Positions 38,625 through 50,572 of a stretch of DNA of 64,000 bases are shown here, one piece after another (the first letter of the stretch is position 1; every line of letters starts with the position of its first letter). A model generated the notes under the pieces. That model searched no databases, had not been told where the DNA came from, and saw nothing but the letters and a program-made list of their open reading frames with translations. The stretch is from the NCBI GenBank assembly GCA_010094045.1, contig ML986614.1, positions 23,336 through 87,335 of the forward strand, written 5' to 3'. The translations under genes were made by a program, and so were the position numbers. The stretch is from Lojkania enalia (lineage: Eukaryota > Ascomycota > Dothideomycetes > Pleosporales).

Positions 38625-39633
38625 TCATCGATCATCCCGTTCCTCCGCGTTCCTCAGCCTACGCTCCAGTTCGTCTGCAATGCTGCCCCTCTGTACCTCC
38701 TCATACCCTGGTGGTGGATCTGATGGCGGTTGGAATGTATCTTGCCGAGGGCTCGATAGCGAACTCGACCTATTTGCCGCAGTTGGCGACGATGCTGAAG
38801 CGACGCTCTCCCTCCTTGGCGAAGCTGGTAAAGGCTCTGGCCGTATTAACGGAGTCTGCTGCACTGCGGGTGAGTATGCTGGCAGATCCTCCAAATGCAC
38901 CGAATTCAGGTTTACGCCCGCCAATGCTCCGCCGCCTTGTCCGCCGCCGCTCTCTGTCCCATCGCCCGTTGCCAGCCCGCTTTCTCGGGCTACCTCTACA
39001 GCCTGTTTTAATCTCTCCTTTAGCCTCTCAAAGGTAGTGGCGAAGTCAAATGCGCCGCCTTCCTTGAACTCCATCGTGAGCTCGAGCTCCGAGTGTTGTG
39101 GGGGTATCCCGCCACCGTAGACGGGCTGTACGACTGCCTCCCATTTATTCGCTCCAAACCAGGGGGCTGTCACGCGAGAGTCTAGGACGTTCAGAATCGG
39201 GACGGCGAAGGATTGAAATTCGGAGGTTGCGGTGACGGGAAGATATATTATCTGCATTCTGTAATGAGCTCGGGCAAGCGAGCCAAGAGCGAACTCTGCT
39301 AACATACCCGTCGATTGGTAAGGTAGACGACACCAGATTTGCATTGCTGTGAGTATGCTTGGCTTGGGGGATGCTTGTCGGCGCTCTGGAGCGAGAGCGT
39401 TGTTCGTGGAGGGGATTGGTAGAGCGTCTGTTCTCCCGGGAGAGGCGTGTAGCTGGCGCCCTCAGAGAGCATCACCCAACTTTTCTTCTTGTCAGCCTTA
39501 TTGTTCCGCATCCCGACGGTTCTCGACAACAAAGGCTGCTGGCTACTCTGTAGGATCGGCGTCCGAGCGCTTGCAGCGGCTCGCGGGGTAATGGAGGGGC
39601 AGACTAAGGGACATATACTGACTTTATAGACAT
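38625..39633 (-). CDS. WBP2-like GRAM-domain protein with PPxY motif
   Basis: Three exons: an 11-nt first coding exon (39623-39633), 39308-39479 and 38625-39251, total 269 residues. The mini-exon supplies MSI and two bases of the next codon, so the spliced start reads MSINWVMLSEG, the expected start of fungal WBP2-like proteins. A GRAM/PH-like fold follows (about residues 5-125): SPPRTTLSL, then SGVVYLTNRR joined across an intron to IIYLPVTATSEFQSF. The C-terminal part is low-complexity with a PPPGY motif near residue 250, a ligand for WW domains such as those of Rsp5/Nedd4 ubiquitin ligases. WBP2 homologues are membrane-associated adaptors. The function in this fungus is inferred only from these motifs. 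Confidence 0.85.
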
Positions 39634-40683
39634 GGCGAGCTAGATCTGCGGCGGAAGCCCCTCTTTTTCTCGTCGAGGTACAACAGAGAGGTACACGCGC
39701 TGCAATTGCTCTCGTCGCCCGCCGCCCAATGTACGTCTGTTTGAATGTGGAAAGGCTTACGCTTGGAGAGAGCGAGGAGAACGGTTTAGCCGCTTGTCAG
39801 GGCCGTTAGTTTGGGACCGCGTAGGGGCCAGCAAATGCTCTTGTGGGCTCGGCCCGGCGTCCGCGTCAAATCACAGATATTGGTGCGGCTAAAGCGCCCT
39901 GCAAGTGATTGTGCTTTCCCAACGATTGATTGCAAGGACGGGGACGAGTAGTGCGTATGTAGGTAGTTGTAGGGGAGTGGGCTGGCAGCTTCAAGCCTTG
40001 AGGGGGGCTAGGGTTGCAGGTGGAAATCGCGGCAGCACGAATAACTTGCCGTCGCGCGAGAAGGCCGGCCCGACAAACAAACGCCAAGGTGTAGAGGCAG
40101 GTGCGTGAATGCGCAATATATATGTACAAACGTAGGCTTGTTGCCTTGCATGATGAAGAGATCAGCAGCAGATCCGAATCCGCATTCTACACGCAGTCTC
40201 GTGACGAGCGCTTGCGTCACCTCACAAACACGATCATTGCTCGGTCGAAAAGCGGAAAGCGGAATTAATTAGTTCGACATCAAACTTGGCGTGGATTTAA
40301 GGAAGCCCGAGAGATTCCTCAAGCGTCCTTCTGGAGTGCTGCCGAACTATACCAAGCCTACACAGGGGCATCTGGGCTATTCCAAGGTTAGAAGAGGAAG
40401 CACCTACTCTCTCAACAAACGATAACTATGGCGGCCTTTAGGTCTAAGATGAGGATATAGACTTCGTTCAGCAAGCCAGACACATACACGTCGACGACAC
40501 AATTGGAGACTTCACTTCCGACAGGACACCAAACCCAATAATATTAGTACACATAATCCCTAATGCCAAGACTCTAGAATCCTACAACACCTCGTACGAA
40601 GTATGGCGAGTAGAGTCCAAGCCCATGCAAATAGCGGTAGCTGTTAGCCCTTCAAGGTCAAATTACCCCTTCAGCTTGTAACC
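39634..40683. other. intergenic region
   Basis: About 1.05 kb between the GRAM gene promoter and the 3' end of the MACPF-like gene. Only short, unrecognisable open frames occur. Confidence 0.5.
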
Positions 40684-43232
40684 TTACTCCCCCACCTTCT
40701 TCCAAATCCCAGTCAACCTCGCTAAGACATGTCCATGGCCTGGCGCGTCTACCCAGGATCCACCCAACCCAGCAAACTGCCAAATAGTCCCATCGCCACG
40801 GTCCGGAGGTTCGTTAGGAATATGAACTAACCCGGCCGGCTCCTTACCCTCCCACTGTTCCCAACTTAACCTCTTCGTTTCCTGCTCACTGACCTTGTCA
40901 AAAAAAGTAACGCCGGCGATGTAGCCTGAGCCAGGAATGTACGCAATATCCAGCTTTGTGATATCTACGTTGGTTATCTCGAGGGCTTTGAAGGTTGAAG
41001 AGTCATCCTTGTCACTGTGATGTACATGGCCCAGATGCGTGGTGCACCCATCTGACTGCGCATCTGCAGGGTTATCGTGGACCCGGGCGAGGCCAATCGC
41101 ACCGACAGCACCTTCTGCCTGCTTCAGCGCGGCTTTGCCCATGATAGTACCGCCAAAACCCAACCGATACTTATGAAGAGCCAGACGCCGTAGTGGATTG
41201 TGGTCTTTTAAACCGCGGGGTTCGGTAAGCTCCAAAGTGCTAAAGTCCACATACTTACTGCCCGTGCCGAACTTGCGTCCGACGTCTGTGTCGTTGGCTT
41301 TTGGGTCACCGACCATGTCTGGCTCAAACCAGATATTGTCTTCGTTGCTGTAAGCGACTGTCTTCAGGTAGGCCCCATCTGTAGAAAGATCAGAGAGGAT
41401 GTCGTTGTGGATCGGCACCGGAAGTCTTTCCTTCAGCACCTCGGGATAAGCATAGTTTGGCCGTTTCATGCGGGTTGATTTAGTCCTGCTGTCAAATTCC
41501 GCGTAGGCGAGGTGGGGATGGTCGACTAATCGGGATGCCTTGAAGTAGTGGTCAGCTGACATCTGAGTATAGCAAGTGTAGCGTCAGGTCAAGCGAGCTG
41601 AATCCTGACGGAAAGCGAAAATCGGTTTAACCCCATATGATCACTTTAGCAGGTAATGAAACATGCTGATTTCCTCTGACTCTGCTAGTCATGTCACGGG
41701 GGAGGACTTACCTCTTCTGTAATCAAAGTCATAGCTTCTCTACACAGCAACCGCGCCTCATTCAAAGCCACAGGCTCTGGTGGAATAGGATCCTGCCTCA
41801 TATTATTTTCCAGCAGATTCCAGCCAATTGCTCCCCCTTCAACATTGAACGTGAACGCCCGCTCCATGCCGGTCGACTCCGCGGCTTTGTCCTCGCATGG
41901 TGAGTTTGAGTCGGCAGACACGGGGCTGTTTGTTATGCCACTCTTTAGCAGCTGTTTTGTCAGAACTGGCGATAGTGACTTTGGGGGCTTGTCAATAGCT
42001 TTCTTAGCTGAGCCTGGCCTGATCTTGTACTTTGAGGGGTTCTGGAGTACTAATTTATGATTAGCTGAAGGTACAATCTTGGAGGAATAGCACCTCAGTG
42101 TTAAGGGGCACTGGGTAGCATTTTGAGATCTGGCAGGCTTACTTTCACCAATCCTCTTCCATAGTTTCTTGTAATTCATCAGTGCATCGAATAGATCGGC
42201 CGTGTATAGTGAGCAAGGCACGTAATTCAGTATTATTACAGGTTCCTCAAACCGTACATTGCCGTCTTTGTTGTTCTCGCCTCCCTTCTGGTTTCTAGAA
42301 TCGCTCTCCCATGTCTTCTTTTCCTCGAGGAGTCTCTTCCACTTCCATGCTTGGAACGATCTCAGGGAAGTGTACCTTGTTAGTATGGCTTGGGTCCTGG
42401 CGGAAGATCTTGCTACCATTGAAGGGAACGCGTTCGCGACAGCAACAACGCTTTTGATCGTCCATGGCACATTAGGTTTCTTGATCTGACCGCCTCCCAC
42501 CCAATTAACAGAGATTGTTATTTCCGTATTTTTCAATGCTTCAGCATGTTCTTTATCGATAGATTCGGAAGCGCTGATCTCTAAAGTGGGTGGTCCTACG
42601 GCAAGCTGAACGTCGACAGCCTGCTTGACAGCCTTATGCTTGCTTCTATCGTTTAGCTTGATGGAGATAACAGCGTTGAATTCTCCACCCTCAGCAAATC
42701 CAGAGATAAAGCTGTCGCCGTAGACTTCCGTAAACCTGTTAAGCGGCAGGCCGGGTATGTCTTGAAATTCCATCTCCTCAATTTGTGCATGTGCATCGTT
42801 ATTGACAATAACGCTGACCACGTAATTCAGTTCACTGTCTAGAACTTTATTTTCATTGACGAAAGAGGCGTTTCCGTTGCCGTGGATTGTTCCATACTTG
42901 ATAGACATTGAGGTAGAGATGTTGAGAGCATCCATTATATCACTAACATTTTCTATTGCCCGTGTAGAATATGTTACGCTCTGGCTGGTGGTGGGAACTG
43001 GTCCATCTAGGATAGCGAATGGTAATATATTCGTAGATGTAGCGACAAGATCTGCGGCCGAACCTAAGCCTTCAGAGGCAGGAGTATGGGGAGGAGAAGA
43101 AGGATTTTCCACCTCGGTCGACGTGGGTTCGCCATTGATGGTAACAGCTGGGATATCGCCCGAAGGAGGTTTGGCGGCGGATGTCTTCGGAGTGACGGGT
43201 GGAGTTAACGATGGCTCAACACTCTTGGCCAT
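40684..43232 (-). CDS. MACPF-like (perforin-type) fungal protein, function unknown
   Basis: Two exons, 41712-43232 and 40684-41562, join in phase 0 across a 149-nt GTAAGT..CAG intron and give 799 residues. Residues 1-60 are disordered and proline-rich. Residues 90-290 resemble the N-terminal domain of fungal MACPF/stonustoxin-like proteins. The match to the MACPF signature YGxxF-x6-GG at 171-183 (YGDSF...GG) is the clearest evidence; EFNAVISIKL follows. Helical and basic segments lie at 290-350. The second exon encodes a separate C-terminal region ending in a Gly/Trp-rich, possibly beta-sandwich segment (GSGYIAGVTFFD, SWEQW, GLGGSWVDAPG). Such genes are common in ascomycetes and are not proven pore formers. 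There is no signal peptide, so a cytosolic or unconventionally released product is likely. Family call moderate, function unknown. Confidence 0.65.
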
Positions 43233-44663
43233 CTTCGCGTCCGTTTTGCTTGAGCCAACCTTGACTGCATTCTCTAGTCGTATCTCCTGAGTGTAGGTAT
43301 TAAAACCTTGACCAATCTGGGATTGGGTTAGCCGAGTATTGTACTTGATCCTACGAGATGATATAATTGGATAATTAACATATCTGTAAAAAGAGCTATA
43401 GGACTATGTTCCGGCTTTGGTGCCCAATATTTTGGGCACATTCTGCGGGTATTGTACAAGGAGATAGTGGATTCTGAGTGAAGCAGCATAGTGAGAACTT
43501 ACGCGCATAGCATTGGTGTAAGGTGCCGTGAGTGACATTGCTTAAAGTTGTATGTCAAAACAAACCCTAACCAAATTTGCCACAATGAGGTATATCGCGG
43601 AAACGAAGAGTGAGGTTTTAGGAAGCTGAATACTTGTAGAAAGCACTGATCAATATGGATAACGTTAGGGCGTAAACCGAAAAGTAGTCGAAAGACGTAA
43701 TGTGAAACGAGCGGGTATGCTTGGAAATTGGGACATCTAGGGTGCTTTTGCTTATAAGAGGAGAAGGAAAGCCTGCACGGGGCGTAATGTGTCCTACGAG
43801 GCGTTCCAAGGATACAGCTAAGCAAGGGATGCCAGCTGAGTGATGAGATTTCTTCGTCTTACACAACTTTGAAGGTATGGCTGAGGCCTTTCTACGGAGG
43901 TAGTTACTCGCGGCTATAGAAATTGATGTAATCGACAACCATTGACCCAGAGGTATCTGAAATGTGATGATGTGCAATTCAACCTTTGGAGCATGGCTGT
44001 TGTGCCTCTACGGCCTAGCAACGAGTAATCGGATCACCTATCATTTGAATACAAGGAATCACTGAAGGAGACTGGCGCTACAAGAGACATCAGGTAGTGT
44101 TTTAGCGGTAGCTTCACACCCTTCTTTGTGTTCGGCTTCTAGTCATGGGGCCTGATGCTGTGGGTTCGGAGTTCCTCGATGACGTGAGATTCATTATTGG
44201 TAGACCTGAACTGAGGAAGACGAGGCACAGCTGGAAGCCTTATGTACCATGTGGGATAGAACTAGCGGTCAAAGCGCAAGGCAAAGTGTGTAGAAGAAAG
44301 CTAGCGCTCATACAGAATTGGTAAAAGGTGTGTTATTTATAGGGATGTCGACAGGGGGAGGTTGAAGCTGTTGAAGTTGGCTCCAAGCATAGATACACAA
44401 GGTACATGAGAAATGCCGTGCGGCCAGCGGCTAGCGGGTGCTCACGACGAAAGTAGTATGGAAATTATATTCCTAGAATTCCAAGGTTGACGAGACGAAG
44501 ACGAAAGCTTTCTAGTCTTGAGAAAGTGTTGAGCTCGGCAGAGAACATACTTACACGTGACAACCAATTTCGGCTTAGCCTCGGCTGATGGATGGAAACA
44601 AGAGCCTCAAGTACGACGACAACCTACTCTACGCATCTTTCCACCATGTAATCTAATGCTAAT
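43233..44663. other. 1.4 kb divergent intergenic region
   Basis: Shared upstream region of the MACPF-like gene and DLT1. Open frames on the minus strand near 43500-43980 overlap each other in different frames and are not recognisable. Confidence 0.5.
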
Positions 44664-45959
44664 ATGCCGTGGCGCATACCCCTTTTTCGTATCTGGTACA
44701 GCACCACGTATTCCGTGCTCTTCTTCTTCCTCGTTATTCTTCTTGCTGTAACTCCTGCCGAAACCATCTACCAGTCGATCAACAGCCGTGAGCTCCAAAA
44801 GCCGTTCGTCATTGGCGGCGTGTACGTCCTGACCGTCCTCATCGTCCTCCTCGTATATGCAACGCGTCTGTACACCAACCGAACCGTGCTAGCAGCTATA
44901 CCGAAGCCATACATCCCCATCGAGGATGGAGAGGTGGGCAGCATGGTGCGACGCATAATCGTGAAGGCACTGAGGAGGAGCGCAATTGTCGCATGGGACT
45001 CACGACCACGAGATGTCCAGAATGAGAAGAAGGCGGAGGAAGAGGGAGCGTCGAGGCCGCAAACTGCGGAGCGTAACCATTCGACTTGGAGACGGCGCAG
45101 TCATTTTCGACCGTCAACCATCATACCTGTGTCTCCGGAATCCCCTCCATGGGGCCATATATCGCATCCCGGATGGGCATCTCCTGCCTCCCCGGACCTT
45201 CCGAATCTGCAATATTGGAACGTCGTCACAGAGCTTCCGAATCTCATTGAAGCTAAAGCAGTGTCGCTAGCACCCCCAGACCCTGCTATGGAGGGACAAA
45301 TACCCAGCATCCATAATACCCCCGTGCTTCCAGACGCACAAATTGTAACATTATTACAAAGACCCCAGACAATGGGATTGCGCGACTATTTTAGTCGCCT
45401 TGCATCCTATGGCTTAATCAATCCCCCTTGCCTTGGTCCAAAATTCCTCTCTCAATACGAGTATGCTAGATTCTCCACTCAGTCACTTACAGAAATAGAA
45501 TTTCGAGCTCTCATGGGCGTATTTGCTGATATACTGAATGGAATGACTGAGCTTGACCCGGCGCTGATCGAGGAAGCTCATGCAGAGGACGCTGAGCCAG
45601 ATGCACACAGCTTCGTGCCGTCCGAATCATTAGGTAACTCGGGCTCCCCAACCACAAATGAATACTACCGAACCCCGGCCCTTCGTAGGCAGTCTGAGTA
45701 CTCGGATGGGTTCAACGGTAGTGAGAGTCCGCAAACGCTCCGAACAGCACCATCCTTACAACGCAACTTCAGCTCTGGCGCTCACACCTTACCAAGGACT
45801 CCTTCCGAGCGGTCTCTGTGCTCAGGGTCTGTTGTGATCAGACATACTCAGACCAGTCCCTCAACGATACTTCCGAACTCATCCACTTCTTCTCTAAGGT
45901 CATCTCTGTCTGTTGTTCGACTACGCCCTGATCCTCACTCGGGAGATTTGCCGTATTAG
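44664..45959 (+). CDS. DLT1: DLT1-like membrane protein (defect at low temperature 1)
   Basis: A single exon of 431 residues. Two N-terminal membrane helices (about 13-33 and 47-68) flank ETIYQSINS. The diagnostic block VYATRLYTNRTVLAAIPKPY follows, with IPIEDGEVGSMVRRIIVKAL, WDSRPRD and, after a disordered linker, GLRDYFSRLASYGLINPPCL. This order matches fungal Dlt1 proteins; the yeast mutant grows poorly in the cold, and the molecular role is unknown. The C-terminal 120 residues are Ser-rich and disordered with possible phosphosites. The start is well supported, since the first helix begins within the first 12 residues. Confidence 0.9.
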   Translation: MPWRIPLFRIWYSTTYSVLFFFLVILLAVTPAETIYQSINSRELQKPFVIGGVYVLTVLIVLLVYATRLYTNRTVLAAIPKPYIPIEDGEVGSMVRRIIVKALRRSAIVAWDSRPRDVQNEKKAEEEGASRPQTAERNHSTWRRRSHFRPSTIIPVSPESPPWGHISHPGWASPASPDLPNLQYWNVVTELPNLIEAKAVSLAPPDPAMEGQIPSIHNTPVLPDAQIVTLLQRPQTMGLRDYFSRLASYGLINPPCLGPKFLSQYEYARFSTQSLTEIEFRALMGVFADILNGMTELDPALIEEAHAEDAEPDAHSFVPSESLGNSGSPTTNEYYRTPALRRQSEYSDGFNGSESPQTLRTAPSLQRNFSSGAHTLPRTPSERSLCSGSVVIRHTQTSPSTILPNSSTSSLRSSLSVVRLRPDPHSGDLPY

Positions 45960-46282
45960 TATCACTTTGATGAAGGATGAACGTGAATTTTAGGGCTGGA
46001 TCAGGTGTATCATTCAATTTTGCGGCTTTGGTGTCGTTTGTAACACTCGGATTAAAGATGCAAACGTACTTTAGTTGCTTTAGATATCGATCCATTATAA
46101 TATTTTATTTTTTTTCAACTTTACATTTCTTCTTTGAATTACTGCTAGTGCCGGGTTCGGCAATTGATACAGGAAATTAAAGTTCACATATGATGCCGAA
46201 GTAGACGAACCTTCGAGTATATATTACTCCTAACAATTTTCACCTTGAAGCTAGCTAACCAGGAAATCACAGCCATCTAACT
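45960..46282. other. short convergent intergenic region
   Basis: AT-rich 3' flanks of DLT1 and the SIM-motif gene. Nothing else is seen. Confidence 0.6.
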
Positions 46283-47737
46283 TCAGAAACTAGGGCTCTT
46301 GAAAAGTTTTTTCTGCTGAGCGATCACCAATGTCGCCAGTTCAACGTTTCCGGTCAATACCGCCTCACTATATCGGGCTTGTCTGATCGTAGTATCCACA
46401 TCCACACCTACAGACTCACCGTCATTTAGCCTGAGCTTCTTGGATGATGAGCGGACGGATGCCCTAGTAGAGGCATTAGCGTGATGTCTTGGGATTGGAC
46501 AGCGGCCTGAAGCCGGTATTATACTATTTTCATTCTGTGGTTCTTAAAATTCTGTTAGTATCAGAAGAGCTATTAAAGTAGAGCAAAACATACGTAAAGG
46601 TCGAGACGGTGAGGTCAAGTCGATTACCTCGATGCTCTTTTCACTCGCCGATTGGGGATTGGACGGCGCGTCGTGGCGGGCAAACTGGTCATGGCGCACT
46701 GGTGGTGCTACATCTGCGTCAGACTCCGAATCCGACTCAATGTCAAAGGGCTGGATAAAATGGCGGTGACGAGGTGCCATGTCCCGGCAAATACTCCGTG
46801 GCGCCGGCAGCAAATCCTTAGATTCATCAGCCTTCTTCTCGGCAGCCTCCTTGCGCTTTAGATCGGCGTCGATGAAGACTTGCAGGACGTCGGATACACG
46901 GCGCTCGTCGGCTGCTCTGCGCACCGCCTCTTCTGTATCTTCTTCCCCCCTGCCCGCAGGGCAGCATTCGTATTCGTAGTCGTCGTAGAAGAATTGGAGG
47001 CGCTTGCCTGTCCTGCTATCAGCGTCGAAGACCTTTCGCGGTCTGTGCTCCGAGTCCTCCAATATGCTGGGAATATGATAGGGTGGGATGAAGCGACGCT
47101 GGGGCTTGCGTGGTTGCTCAGGATGCATGTAGTAGTAGTCGTTTGCACGGTCGCTATCGGACTCGTTAGAGATGATTTCGTCTAGTGTGGAATTATAGTC
47201 TACGGACTCGGATAGAAGGCGAGTGGGCTCGGTAGAGTTGGTGTGCTCTTGCTTGATGTGGGCCTTAAAGATATTGGACATGGCATCTTCTGCTTTGAAC
47301 ACATGCTTGGGGGGGAATTCGTGCTTAGAGGCTCCGATCGCAGCGCCTTGTGCTGCATATACGGCCGGTAGGAACTTGTAGTCCGAACCGATTGTCGCGT
47401 TATTTGCTATCTCGAGGATAGAATCCAGGTCTTCCATGTCGGTCCTGCAATCGGCCATTGTGTGCTCTTTATTCTCTGAGATGGGGGTGGAGATATAGGT
47501 GAGCATTTCACGGATGGAAGGGCCTGGTTGGCTTCCAATCGAAGGGTCAGACGACGTCTTGAAGGGAGCGATGGGCTTTTCAGGTCCTGTAAGATAGAAC
47601 TGACTGTTTAAGGGTAGAAAGCACAAATCGTAGGGCCAAGGATAGCAACGCGGAGATAGAACAATGTTTACACGCGTTCGGGAAGTGGCTGTCGCAGTGC
47701 GCGTGTTGGCAAACCGTTGCGTGGACAACGATTGCAT
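46283..47737 (-). CDS. acidic protein with SUMO-interaction motif, function unknown
   Basis: Two exons, 46594-47737 and 46283-46542, with a 51-nt intron ending ..CTAACAGAATTTTAAG, give 467 residues. The acceptor used (TTTTAAG) is the one that leaves the second exon open for 86 codons; the nearer CAG would stop at once. I do not recognise a fold. The features are acidic and charged patches (ESDSESDAD), a helical Lys/Glu/Ala segment (DVLQVFIDADLKRKEAAEKK) and SIEVIDLTSP. The last has a canonical SUMO-interaction core, V-I-D-L at residues 371-374, preceded by Ser. The N-terminal region may hide an in-frame 87-nt intron (47587-47673). A nuclear, SUMO-linked role is a guess from the motif. Confidence 0.68.
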
Positions 47738-49110
47738 GATGACTATTGAGTCTGGTGCTCAATCAATCACCGATATGGGCTAACGGGAATATAATCAATG
47801 ATATCCCACTGCAGTATAATGGACTTGGCGGGCATGCGTAACAATAAGCTAATGCTGGAAAACATGTTTGTGTATTCTGCGTATATATACTCAAGGTCGC
47901 GGACATCGACCAATAAGGACGGTTTCTAACGAAAAAGTAGTTTATAGATAGTATAAGGTTTCCGATATAGAATTGGTACTCAAGAAAGCTAAATGCTCTT
48001 AATTTGTTTGCTACAGTGTCTATTGACACTTGCGTGGCTCTCACGTGACGATTGGTAGTTGACTAGGTTAGTACTCATTCACTTGTCAGATGTGACTTTA
48101 GCAGTAACAAATTATAATGAAAGAGAGAGACTCAGTGGCTTGTTAGAGATATTGTTTACATGTTCGATGGATTGTAAAATATCATCACCATTCAACGGTG
48201 ATGCTGAACATGAACTGCGCTAGTCACTGGTCACCATCATCATCGTTTATTCCTCGGCAATGTTTAATTCATTGTATTCCCACCTAAGGACGTTCAAATG
48301 ACCCGAAGATATTCCTAAGAAGCATCAAATTTGGAGCCTCGGAATCAAGAAAAGAAGGGGGCCTTTGAGGATTGGGTGATGGTAAGATCATTCTCCTCAC
48401 TTTCATATTATCACATGTCATCTCGATAATTTGCAATAAATATATGAAAGGCGAGTGAGCAACCCGTGCACAAGAATCATCCACCCTCACCGGACAATGC
48501 GAACTGCAAATCTTCCTGCGTAGCAGAAACGCCCAACGATAGCCGTAGCCACTCTCACTTGTATTGCAACTATATATATATATATATATATAAATATGCA
48601 GTGCGATAATCGTCCGATGTTGTTTGTTGCCTCTCCCCTGTCGTAGGTCCAGCCGGTGTGTCGTCCTCCCTCATCGCCTTATTCGGACTAACGGGTAAAG
48701 AATATCGCATTCTATGTAATAATTTTAATTACACACTAATTCTAATAAAGGAATCCATAAAAGTGGCCACATAGCATAATAGCAAATGTGCATTACTTGC
48801 TGGCATGCCCCTCAGCGCTGGAGATGAACAATCCTGGATGTCGATTAAGATTTCTCCCTAATTTTGGGCTTCTGTAAGAGTGGAAATGACAATTCAACTT
48901 CGGCTACGATTAGTATATATATATATTGGCAGTTTTCTTTTTGGTCAGATCCATATGTGATATAGTAGGGAGGTGGTGGTCGGCCCAACTACTTAAGGGC
49001 TAAAGGGCGTGCCGCTAACTGCATCTAGCCTAATTGACCTGAAGAAGTGATCAAACCTTATTCATTGAACGACATGTATAAAATTAGCGACCACGGATTT
49101 TTTTCTAGCT
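47738..49110. other. 1.4 kb divergent intergenic region with TA repeats
   Basis: Upstream regions of the SIM-motif gene and the MFS gene. AT-rich, with TA microsatellites near 48571-48592 and 48912-48925. No gene is supported. Confidence 0.55.
48571..48592. repeat. TA dinucleotide microsatellite
   Basis: Eleven uninterrupted TA units in intergenic DNA. Confidence 0.9.
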
Positions 49111-50498
49111 ATGTACCCACTCTCCTACAACGCCAAAAATCCAAGCAAAATGCCCACGGCGACTACAACAACCACAAAGGAGCCCAACACCATCGAACTC
49201 TCAACTCTCCCTCCAGAATCGCCCGCTCAAGAGCCTCCTACAATTGATCCCCCACCAGACGCTTACTTGACGACCACGATCCCGGACGGCGGCTACGGCT
49301 GGACCGTTGTGCTCTGCGCCTCCATGACTGCCTTCCTGCAGAACGGTATTCTAAACTGCTGGGGTGTCCTGCAAGCCGCCCTACTCTCGTCAACGCTGTC
49401 CTCCACTCCACCATCCACCGTCTCGTTCATCGGGTCACTGGGCCTAGCCGGGGGCGCGGCGTACGGACTAATCGCCGTGAGGTTCATGCGGTACTTTGGG
49501 TCGCGCGCAGCGAGCATTCTGGGCGTGCTGATTATGGCCTTGAGTTTAATTGGCAGCGCAGAGTGCACGGGGAATGTCGGGGGCCTGTTCGGTACGAACG
49601 GAGTGCTAGGTGGCGTGGGAATGGCTCTCGTGTATGCGGTTTGCAATGCGCTGCCTGTGCAGTATTTCAGTGGGCACTTGGGCTTCGCAAACGGGCTTGT
49701 CAAGCTTGGGGGTGGTATCGGTGGGTGTGTCATGGCAGTTGCGCTGGAGGCGCTGAATGCGAAGGTGGGCATCGCCTGGACGTTTAGAGTGCAAGGCTTC
49801 CTAACGATTGCGGTGGGCTTGCCGGCGGCTTGGTTCCTGAGGGATCGGGTGCCGTTGAGGGGTGTGCCGTTTGTGGATTTGCATATGTTCAAGAGTGGGG
49901 TCTTTGCTGCGGTTTTTGCCGCAGGCGCGGTGGGCACGTTTGCACTTTTTGTTCCACCGTATTTTCTGCCGCTTTTTGCACAGTCGGTTGGGATGAGCTC
50001 GGGGACAGGCGCTGGATTGGTGGCCGCTTTCAATGCTTGTAATGCTGTGGGCAGGTTCGTGGCAGGTCCGTTGTGCGATAAGATTGGGCCGGTGAACATG
50101 CTGATGATTACCACGTTGCTCAATGCCGTGAGCATGCTGGCGATTTGGCCTGTGTCAGATACCCTGGGACCGCTGTTTTCTTCGCGATATCGAACGGAAT
50201 TGCGAACGGATCGTTCTTTACAACGATGCCGACGGTCGTTGCTGGGCTATTCGGACCAGGTCGAGCCGCTGTAGCAATGAGTCTGGCGATTACTGGTTGG
50301 ACGGGCGGTTATCTGCTAGGCGCACCTATCGCCGGATTGTTATTGGAAGCGAGCGGCGGGAAGACTACAGAAGCGAAGCAAGGAATCGAGGTGTATAGGC
50401 CTGCTATCCTCTATGCTGGAGGAGTAGCCATGGCATCGTTTCTGTTTGTATTAATAGCAAGACTCAAGTTGGAAAAGAAGGTAACAAAAAAGGTATAA
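49111..50498 (+). CDS. MFS transporter, monocarboxylate (MCT/SLC16-like) family, with apparent frameshift
   Basis: The first 355 codons encode an MCT-type carrier. A disordered N-terminus is followed by the family signature PDGGYGWTVVLCAS in helix 1, LGLAGGAAYG, VQYFSGHLGFANGLVKLGGGIGG, and helices 7-10 with GRFVAGPLCDKIGP. At about 50176-50179 the reading frame slips. The carrier continues in another frame with FFAISNGIANGSFFTTMPTVVAGLFG, AITGWTGGYLLGAPIAG and a last helix ending at 50498. One base appears missing in a TTTT run. A 44-nt intron from GTTGCT (50115) to CAG could restore the frame but would delete residues normally conserved (LAIWPVS), so a frameshift is favoured. Met14 (49150) is an alternative start. 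Substrate unknown; pairing with oxidative enzymes downstream suggests metabolite export. Confidence 0.78.
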
Positions 50499-50572
50499 CA
50501 TGTTGAAAGGGGACCCAGAGTAAGAGCTTCATTTCTGTCTATTTCTTTTGGCAAGTATGAGTAGCAGTGCCT

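Noticed and set aside
43499..43977. Overlapping minus-strand frames upstream of the MACPF-like gene
   Set aside because: Two different frames cover the same DNA, neither recognisable, and no junction links them to the MACPF-like gene.
49293..50135. 280-codon antisense frame over the MFS gene
   Set aside because: The plus-strand product has clear transporter motifs; the antisense frame is a composition shadow.
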